Below, piece by piece: positions 6,319 to 11,912 of a stretch of 11,912 nt of DNA (within the stretch, counting starts at the first letter, position 1; each line of letters begins with the position of its first letter). The notes beneath the pieces are model-generated. The model was not told the DNA's origin. It ran no database searches and was given only the letters and a program-made list of their open reading frames with translations. The translations under genes and the position numbers were made by a program. The stretch is taken from positions 1-11,912 of the forward strand of contig VSPW01000040.1 of assembly GCA_009775535.1 (NCBI GenBank). Direction: 5' to 3'. This DNA comes from Muribaculaceae bacterium (lineage in GTDB: Bacteria > Bacteroidota > Bacteroidia > Bacteroidales > Muribaculaceae).

Positions 6319-8898
6319 TTATTTTCTTAATGTTATTGAAAACATTAGCTGTCTGCCCCGGAGCATACGTTGGCTCTCGAAGGAAGATAGCTGGGAATAT
6401 GTAGTGTAGTTGTAGCTGCGTTTATCAAGGATATTGCTAAGGCTGGCAACAAGTTCTATCCTCTTGCTTAGCCTATAGGTCAGTTTTGTGTCGAGCATCA
6501 CCACATTCTTGAAATTGTGTTCCGTTATCTCGTTGCGGTAATGCTCGCCGCTTACGGTCCACTGCCATTTGCTGTGCGGAATGAACGTCAGGCTCAGTTC
6601 GTTCTCCATCGTAGAGCGCCACGACTCGCTTTTTCCGTTCATCGCCAGGCGGCTATCCGAATAATCCATGCGGTAGTCAAAGCTGAGCCACCGCCAGGGG
6701 TTGCCGTTTATCTTGCCGCCTACGCTCCAGCTGGTGCTGACCGAGCTCACAAACTGCTCCTGCGAAAGCAACCGCGATTCATTTCTGTTGAAAGAGCCAT
6801 TGACATTGCAGCTTCCGCGCATGAAATCGAGTGTCTTTCCTATGCTGCCCATCGCCATCAACATTTTGCTGTCGTTCTTGGCATCGGCGTAGCTGTAGAC
6901 CACATAGTCACCGTATAGCTGCTGTGCCATAGTGTATGGCACATGTGACCACGATTGCATCACCATGCCGTTGGCGAACAATCCGTGGCGGGTGTGTTTG
7001 TAGCTGATGCTTGCAGACACGTTCTGCGACGACGAGTTGTAGAAATCATCCACGCCGGATTTCAGGGTGCGGTAGTTGGTCATTATGAGTCCGGGATGGA
7101 TAAGGTTGAGATTCATCGGCGAGCGTCCGAGACCGCCGCGCAATGTGCCCGAAAATCGGTTGTTAGGCTTCCAGTTGAAACTGAGCGACGGTGAGAAATA
7201 GACCTCGTCGCGGTTCGCAATCGCCTTGTCAAAATTATAATGGGCGTAACTGATGGGAAGATTGAGCGACAGGTTCACCCGGCGCACCCAGTATTCAAAC
7301 TTTGGGGTTGCATATACGGTGATATAGTTGGTGTTTACCACGTTTTCAGTCAGCCACGGAAGTTCCACCGGCAATTCTGGCAACTGCGAGTCCATCGAGC
7401 GGAAATAACCTTTTATTCCTCCTTCAAGGCTCAGCGTCACCCCCTTTATATTAAAGGCGTAAGCCGCGCTCTCATGGGTATAAAATGCGTGGTCGGAGAT
7501 ATTTTGGCAGAACCGTTCACTGTTCATATCGAGATTCAGCGTCTGTGGCAATGATTCCCATTCGTTCACGCTCTGGAATGTCACTAAGTGTTTGCCTTTG
7601 AAGCGTTTTATCATCTTGAACTTGTTACTGATATAGTAATCCGGCAATTTGGCAGACTGTCCGTTGGGCAAAGACCCGGTTGTAGCGAGGCTGACATCAT
7701 CCCAGTCTATGTTTGTCTGGAGCGAATTGTTGATGAACGCCGTTTTTTGGTTAAGCTCATAGATGAACTTACCGCTCAATGAGTGATGGTGTTCCGTGCC
7801 GCTCCGGTTTTCGGTAATTATGCGGTTTCCCCCGTCAAGAAAGTAAGTGGTGATGTTCGAGGCATCGGCTGTGACGCGGTTGAATGAATAGTCGATGTTG
7901 GCCTTTAACTCGCCTCGTCCGAATTTCCACAGGCTGTTGGTCGATATGAGGAAGGAGCGGTTGAACAGTGTCCGTTTGTCACTTAATGACGGCACTCCGG
8001 GCAGCCCGACTCCGACATATCGGCTGAGTCCCGTCTGCCGCCGGTCTGCGAAGAAATCCGCGTTTGAAGACGAAAGGTCCTCACCCGCATTGTTTGTACG
8101 TAAAGTGGTGATATTCTGAAACGAAGGCATCACTGCCATCGCGAACAGCTCGCCGTCCCACACCGCACCATCGGGCTGCCAAGAGTAGCCCGCTCCGGCA
8201 TCGCCGTGGAAAGTCCATGTCGCCTTAGCCTTGCTCTTCAGTTTGAGGTTGATAGCCGCCTTGTCGGAGAAAGCGATACCTGATAGCACCTGCATCGGCT
8301 GATGGTTCTCCAGCACCTCCACCGCCCCCACATCGTCATGGCTTATACCGTTGGTGGCGATTCCGTATTTGCCGCCCAACAGGTCAGACCCCTCTATATA
8401 GAATTTATTGATATCCTCGCCACGGTACTGTATCTTCCCGCTGTTTGACACATCGATACCAGGCATACGCTTGAGCACATCCCCTATCGAACGGTCCTGA
8501 TGCTGGGCGAAACTGCCCACATTATAAGTCACCGTATCTCCCTGGGCACGGATGCGGTCAGCCTTTACCGCCACCTCCTTCAGCTGCACATCGCCCGGAG
8601 TCATGTACACGGTAAGCGGAAACGCTACACTGTCCAGAAGTATCGCCCGCTTCTCATACCTCATTGCCGACACCTCCAGACGGAAGCCCGCTATAGTAGC
8701 CACCGACATGGCAAACCCGCCGTCGGCCTTCGACGAGGCAAACTTCTTTATCTTCCCGTCAGCTCCCCTGACAATCACCGATGCCCCAGCAAGAGGTTCA
8801 TTGTTCTCCTTGTCGATGACCTTGCCAGTCACACTGACCTGAGCCACTGCAACCGCTGTAGCAAACAGACAAAACAGATATGTGATAAGAATCCTCAT
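6319..8898 (-). CDS. TonB-dependent-receptor-like outer-membrane beta-barrel protein with carboxypeptidase-regulatory-like N-domain
   Basis: This is an 859-residue outer-membrane protein. The signal peptide (1-19) ends AVA before QV. Residues 22-104 form a carboxypeptidase-regulatory-like Ig fold (VTGKVIDKENNEPLAGASV ... LTVYMTPGDV). LKEVAVKA (107-114) sits where SusC-type receptors carry their TonB-box region. A plug-like domain follows (about 115-220; SIGDVLKRMPGIDVSNSGKI and KFYIEGSDLLGGKYGI), then barrel strands from about 225 to the end. It is shorter than SusC (about 1,000 residues), and no SusD-like gene is nearby, arguing against a glycan-uptake pair. It resembles the OMP_b-brl_3 group often found near GLPGLI genes. 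Its ATG overlaps the GLPGLI-B stop by one base (TAATG), implying translational coupling. The final residues, MFSITLRK, lack the terminal aromatic common in barrel proteins. The substrate is unknown. Confidence 0.88.
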   Translation of the reverse strand: MRILITYLFCLFATAVAVAQVSVTGKVIDKENNEPLAGASVIVRGADGKIKKFASSKADGGFAMSVATIAGFRLEVSAMRYEKRAILLDSVAFPLTVYMTPGDVQLKEVAVKADRIRAQGDTVTYNVGSFAQHQDRSIGDVLKRMPGIDVSNSGKIQYRGEDINKFYIEGSDLLGGKYGIATNGISHDDVGAVEVLENHQPMQVLSGIAFSDKAAINLKLKSKAKATWTFHGDAGAGYSWQPDGAVWDGELFAMAVMPSFQNITTLRTNNAGEDLSSSNADFFADRRQTGLSRYVGVGLPGVPSLSDKRTLFNRSFLISTNSLWKFGRGELKANIDYSFNRVTADASNITTYFLDGGNRIITENRSGTEHHHSLSGKFIYELNQKTAFINNSLQTNIDWDDVSLATTGSLPNGQSAKLPDYYISNKFKMIKRFKGKHLVTFQSVNEWESLPQTLNLDMNSERFCQNISDHAFYTHESAAYAFNIKGVTLSLEGGIKGYFRSMDSQLPELPVELPWLTENVVNTNYITVYATPKFEYWVRRVNLSLNLPISYAHYNFDKAIANRDEVYFSPSLSFNWKPNNRFSGTLRGGLGRSPMNLNLIHPGLIMTNYRTLKSGVDDFYNSSSQNVSASISYKHTRHGLFANGMVMQSWSHVPYTMAQQLYGDYVVYSYADAKNDSKMLMAMGSIGKTLDFMRGSCNVNGSFNRNESRLLSQEQFVSSVSTSWSVGGKINGNPWRWLSFDYRMDYSDSRLAMNGKSESWRSTMENELSLTFIPHSKWQWTVSGEHYRNEITEHNFKNVVMLDTKLTYRLSKRIELVASLSNILDKRSYNYTTYSQLSSFESQRMLRGRQLMFSITLRK

Positions 8899-9746
8899 TA
8901 GCGATAGTCGGTTTCAAGGAGGTCAAAGCCGGGTTTCCCGGTTTCATAGTCGATTTTTTCCTGTGATACTCTTGGCGCGTTTGTCCCGAAATGCAGATCG
9001 CGCATCCCTTGGAAATTATCATAACGGTATCTGCACAATTTCAAAAATTCCTTACGAGTAGTCTTTTCATAGCCATAAGGCTCATATACTTTCGGGAAAG
9101 GCATATCGGAGGATTCTAAACCTGTTGTGGTGAAATGATGTTGTCCTGTCGAATCTACAGCTTCCATAATAAGACCGGGCAACCCGAGCAATTTCCACGG
9201 TCCGGCATTAACCGGAATTTCAGGAGCGAACCATGCTTTCCAATGCCTTCCGTGATAATACGACTCGGCAAAAATACACTCGTATCCAAGAATATTCTTA
9301 GTGGAATCCGTCAAGATGTTCCAATTCCGTTCCTCGGTATCTTCGGAATATTTGCGATATTCATTATACACCTCGTCCCAGATTTTAAATTTTCCATTTC
9401 CCTTGATTACATACATGCCGACCGGACGACCAGTCCCTGACGATTCAAGAATAGCCTCGGCTTCTTCACGCGATTTTCCCATAACCTGCCCCATAACTAG
9501 CATTCCTGTCTGTATGTACCAAGCCTCGCCGCCTTTTGTGCATCGTGTGGAATCGAGCCACTGTGTGTGATTGTTATAGAACATTGACTTATCCCGACCG
9601 GCAAGAAGCAGAAAATCGTGATATTTCTCTATCCCACGCGGGTCAAAAAAGTGATAGCCGTAAGAGACTTTTATTTGCGCTTTCTGCGCTGATAAAGGCA
9701 TAGCAAATATAATCGCCAGCATGGTAATTATAGCGTATCTTATCAT
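8898..9746 (-). CDS. GLPGLI family protein B (Porph_ging)
   Basis: This is a 282-residue exported protein. The signal peptide ends PLSA (20), before QK. The mature start, AQIKVSYGYHFF, has a beta-strand with HF like copy A. Then come MFYNNHTQWLDSTRCTKGG (55-73), KYSEDTEERNWNIL with the conserved W142, and the core LGYECIFAESYYHGRHWKAWF (153-173) with Cys157 and His165. GPWKLLGLPGLIMEA (182-196) contains the family motif. The C-terminus GFDLLETDYR is almost the same as in copy A (YDFLETDYR). An insertion at about 86-108 is alpha-helical-looking (GQVMGKSREEAEAILESSG). The stop shares its last base with the receptor's start codon and the start is 2 bases after the GLPGLI-A stop, so it is central to the operon. 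Function unknown. Confidence 0.88.
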   Translation of the reverse strand: MIRYAIITMLAIIFAMPLSAQKAQIKVSYGYHFFDPRGIEKYHDFLLLAGRDKSMFYNNHTQWLDSTRCTKGGEAWYIQTGMLVMGQVMGKSREEAEAILESSGTGRPVGMYVIKGNGKFKIWDEVYNEYRKYSEDTEERNWNILTDSTKNILGYECIFAESYYHGRHWKAWFAPEIPVNAGPWKLLGLPGLIMEAVDSTGQHHFTTTGLESSDMPFPKVYEPYGYEKTTRKEFLKLCRYRYDNFQGMRDLHFGTNAPRVSQEKIDYETGKPGFDLLETDYR

Positions 9747-9748
9747 AA

Positions 9749-10600
9749 TTATCTGTAATCTGTTTCAAGGAAATCATATTCCGGCTGTGGAGGGGCATCG
9801 CTGCCCAAGTCAAGACCGGTTGACGCCTTCGCCATTGAAAGGCCATTGTCCCTATAGTTTCGCAGGCCTTTCAGCATATCTATACGGCCCATTCTGTCAT
9901 ATCCTTTCCGGCGGAACATAGGATAGATCGGTTGTGATGTCTGCTCTATGCCGTCTGCCACAAAACGATGCTGGCCTCCCGATTCAGCGGCTTCGAGAAT
10001 CAGGCCTGGAAGGCCCTGCAATTTCCATGGCCCGTCTTGGATAGGTATCTCTGGAGCAAACCAAGCCGTCCACTTCCGGCCATGGTAATCGGCCGTGGCG
10101 ATTGTACATTCATACCCTAAAACAGTCTTTATGGAATCGCCTATCATCCATTCAATCTCTGAAAAAGGCTCATCATACACGCCCCTTTCCATCAGTCCGG
10201 CCTGGTCATAGACAGTGGTCTGCGCCTTCGCATAATCCTTATAGACATATGTGTATGTTTTGTAGGCATATCCGCTTACACGGGATTGGTCGCCGGTCTC
10301 CAGGGCATGCCTTACCGCCTCATCCAATATCTTTTTCCTGACCGCCCTGCCTCCAGGCGTGGCCTCAAGCGAATCCTTGTATTCCGTATCACGGCTGAAA
10401 AATTTGCTTTGCCGGGAATTTGCGAGCAGTAGCATCGGAACAACCCGTTCGTCTGGCCCATCTGCCGACCGCATAAATTTTTCGTGGTAATTATAGCCCA
10501 CCTTAATGTCGGCACGCGGACAATCCTGCTTCTTCCTCGCAAAACAGCCTGTAGCCATAAAAAGCACCACGCCAAGCAATATTATAGACCGGTTTATCAT
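9749..10600 (-). CDS. GLPGLI family protein A (Porph_ging), first gene of the operon, possible lipoprotein
   Basis: This is a 283-residue exported protein. Unlike its three relatives, the signal sequence ends MATGC with Cys19, a weak but plausible lipobox. If lipidated, the mature protein begins C-FARKK, basic rather than acidic, so it lacks the usual surface-export tag. Cleavage after CFA by the ordinary signal peptidase is the alternative. The body follows the family: ADIKVGYNYHEKF (30-42), SKFFSRDTEYKDSLEATPGG (65-84), W151, LGYECTIATADYHGRKWTAWF (161-181) with Cys165 and His173, and GPWKLQGLPGLILEA (190-204). HRFVADGIEQ (211-220) is shared with copy D (YRFVADGVQR). It ends YDFLETDYR. A candidate promoter box lies 20 bases upstream of the ATG. 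Function unknown. Confidence 0.88.
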   Translation of the reverse strand: MINRSIILLGVVLFMATGCFARKKQDCPRADIKVGYNYHEKFMRSADGPDERVVPMLLLANSRQSKFFSRDTEYKDSLEATPGGRAVRKKILDEAVRHALETGDQSRVSGYAYKTYTYVYKDYAKAQTTVYDQAGLMERGVYDEPFSEIEWMIGDSIKTVLGYECTIATADYHGRKWTAWFAPEIPIQDGPWKLQGLPGLILEAAESGGQHRFVADGIEQTSQPIYPMFRRKGYDRMGRIDMLKGLRNYRDNGLSMAKASTGLDLGSDAPPQPEYDFLETDYR

Positions 10601-10620
10601 TAAATAGCTGGTTTTAGCTG

Positions 10621-10628
10621 CAAATTAA
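10621..10628 (-). promoter_or_regulatory. Candidate -7 promoter box for the GLPGLI operon
   Basis: The minus strand reads TTAATTTG, matching TAnnTTTG at all but the second position. It ends 20 bases before the GLPGLI-A ATG, the same spacing as the dusB box. A TTG (10646-10648, minus strand) lies 17 bases further upstream, slightly close for a -33 element. Confidence 0.4.
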
Positions 10629-10655
10629 GTAATAAACCAGAAATCCAAGATAAAC

Positions 10656-10678
10656 AAAAGTTTATTTTAACAACTTTT
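10656..10678. repeat. 7-bp perfect inverted repeat in the divergent promoter region
   Basis: AAAAGTT (10656-10662) and AACTTTT (10672-10678) are exact reverse complements around 9 AT-rich bases. The repeat lies 28 bases upstream of the GLPGLI-operon -7 box. That position suits an operator or regulator site, but such AT-rich repeats also arise by chance. Confidence 0.35.
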
Positions 10679-10730
10679 AACTCACATTCCCGCATCCCAA
10701 CCGCAAACACCATAATTGACAACATATTAG

Positions 10731-10762
10731 TCTGATTATGTAGAAATTTTTGAATATATTTG
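10731..10762 (+). promoter_or_regulatory. Promoter of the WG-repeat protein gene
   Basis: TATATTTG (10755-10762) matches TAnnTTTG exactly. TCTG (10731-10734), one base off TTTG, lies 20 bases upstream, the expected -33 spacing. It gives a leader of about 15-20 bases before the ATG at 10786. This is the best promoter in the window. Confidence 0.6.
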
Positions 10763-10785
10763 TAATTGAATTAAAAAACACCGCA

Positions 10786-11898
10786 ATGAAGTTGAATATT
10801 AATAAATCCTGGCATTTATATTTATTGGTGATATTGGTATTGCCTTTCGTGACTTCTGCAAAAATTTCGTCACACCACCAAGATATTTCAATATCTGATA
10901 TACGAAATTTTTATACGGAATACATATTGTTGCAATCAGCAGAAATACCCGATTCGGAGAAGATAGATAGCCTGATAATGGTATATTGCTGTGATTCCTT
11001 AATACAAAATATCAAATCAGGAATATATGATTACGATATATTCCTTCAGGCACAAGACTGCGACCCTGCCTGGGCTAAAAGTGTTGTTCCTGCCGATAAT
11101 GATTACTGCGGGATTTATTATACTGATTCCATCAGCAAGACGATTGTCTGTTTAGGGATAAAGCAGGATGAATCTGGTAAAATCAAGGACGTAATCTTGG
11201 ACGACATCACAGATTTACTGTATCGGAAAAATTTTCAACACAGAATGTTTGCCGGAATAAGTTTTGACAGTTCCAATATCTATCATAAAACGGTCACCGC
11301 CAAATATATTTCTTGTGGCAAGGATATAAATAATGGCACACCAGAAGGAAAAGCCATTGAAAAAATCACAGGCAATGACCCGCTTACTGCAATCGCATTT
11401 GCATATGTCGGGAACAACATCGACTATGGCGACTTCTATTTCACGGTTAAAAATCGGACTGACAGCATTTGCATAATACCGCCTGGCACGGTTCTAAATC
11501 TTAATATTGCCTTTTATAACAATGTGCCAGGCTATCATCATCTTGCACCATACGCAGTTATCGAAAGTGCTGAAATTCTAAGATTGCCATCAAAATTAGA
11601 CAGTTTACTTTGGGCTACTGAAGGATACCGGATTTTTCAATACGATAACGGTGATGACTATTTTGCTGACGGGCTGATCCGTATTATAGATAAAGATAAT
11701 TACATAGGATATGCCTCTGCCGACGGAGAGATAGCCATTCATCCCCAATTCGCTTTTGCTTTCCCTTTTGAAAATGGGAAAGCAAAAGTTACCAATTCAG
11801 GAGAGCCAAAAATTATTCATGGGAATAATGACGGACATCTCTATTGGGACAGTGATGACTGGTTCTATATAGACAAAAATGGGACTAGGATTGAATAA
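10786..11898 (+). CDS. Exported WG-repeat protein with DUF3828-like N-terminal half
   Basis: This is a 370-residue protein. The ATG at 10786 is preferred over the in-frame TTG at 10750: the TATATTTG box (10755-10762) lies inside the longer form, and from 10786 the protein starts with a clean signal peptide (basic start, WHLYLLVILVLPFVTSA, cut near 25). Residues about 36-140 (FYTEYI...IDSLI..YC...DYDIFLQAQDCDPAWAKSV) resemble DUF3828-type secreted domains. The middle is unrecognised. The C-terminus has one WG repeat (YIGYASADGEIAIHPQFAFAFPFENGKAKV, about 306-335) and a final partial one (WFYIDKNGTRIE, 359-370). WG repeats are short beta modules of unknown, probably binding, function. Seven cysteines are spread through the mature chain. 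The gene is visibly AT-richer than its neighbours, suggesting a different origin. It is transcribed away from the GLPGLI operon; a shared role is possible but unproven. Confidence 0.75.
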   Translation: MKLNINKSWHLYLLVILVLPFVTSAKISSHHQDISISDIRNFYTEYILLQSAEIPDSEKIDSLIMVYCCDSLIQNIKSGIYDYDIFLQAQDCDPAWAKSVVPADNDYCGIYYTDSISKTIVCLGIKQDESGKIKDVILDDITDLLYRKNFQHRMFAGISFDSSNIYHKTVTAKYISCGKDINNGTPEGKAIEKITGNDPLTAIAFAYVGNNIDYGDFYFTVKNRTDSICIIPPGTVLNLNIAFYNNVPGYHHLAPYAVIESAEILRLPSKLDSLLWATEGYRIFQYDNGDDYFADGLIRIIDKDNYIGYASADGEIAIHPQFAFAFPFENGKAKVTNSGEPKIIHGNNDGHLYWDSDDWFYIDKNGTRIE

Positions 11899-11912
11899 GA
11901 TTATATTTATAG

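Noticed and set aside
6517..6918. Plus-strand frames inside the receptor gene (also 7240-7554 and 8500-8901)
   Set aside because: They are shadows of the 859-residue barrel frame, with no promoter or domain support.
10716..10721. TTGACA resembling a sigma-70 -35 box upstream of the WG gene
   Set aside because: No TATAAT lies at 16-18 bp, and Bacteroidota use TTTG/TAnnTTTG. A better match of that type lies just downstream.
1..11912. Mobile element, prophage, CRISPR array or tRNA-linked island
   Set aside because: No transposase, integrase, repeat array, tRNA gene or terminal inverted repeats were found on either strand.

Overview
The window looks like a chromosomal segment from a gut-type Bacteroidales bacterium, most likely in or near Muribaculaceae. 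That is an inference from gene families. The window carries a type V pilus-like cluster (DUF3575, DUF5119, fimbrillin), four GLPGLI (Porph_ging) proteins, a Bacteroidota-type outer-membrane receptor, and TAnnTTTG promoter boxes in place of classical -10 boxes. No rRNA, tRNA, CRISPR array, insertion sequence or integrase was seen.

Region 1 (about 1-1143, minus strand) is housekeeping. The start of a Wzx/MOP-type polysaccharide flippase runs off the left edge. Just upstream of it, 5 bases away and probably co-transcribed, is a complete tRNA-dihydrouridine synthase (dusB).

Region 2 (1144-1563) is a 420-bp non-coding spacer. It holds the dusB promoter on the minus strand. On the plus strand it holds an imperfect inverted repeat and two candidate promoter boxes for the next operon.

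Region 3 (1564-4460, plus strand) is a compact three-gene fimbrial operon: a DUF3575 secreted or outer-membrane protein, a DUF5119 lipoprotein, and a fimbrillin-family lipoprotein with an unusual acidic tail. It ends at a perfect 14-bp hairpin (4485-4517), which sits where two operons converge.

Region 4 (4627-10600, minus strand) is the most unusual part. It is one tight operon of five genes: GLPGLI-A, GLPGLI-B, a TonB-dependent-receptor-like barrel, GLPGLI-C and GLPGLI-D. Junctions are +2, -1, +13 and +8 bases. All four GLPGLI proteins are exported and share a core with one invariant Cys and one invariant His. They are divergent elsewhere, yet all end in the same ETDY motif. This suggests a multi-paralog envelope system working with one outer-membrane barrel. 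Its substrate and function are unknown.

Region 5 (10601-11912) holds a divergent promoter region and an AT-rich gene for an exported WG-repeat protein with a DUF3828-like N-terminal half. Its start is better placed at 10786 than at the upstream TTG, because the promoter box overlaps the longer form.
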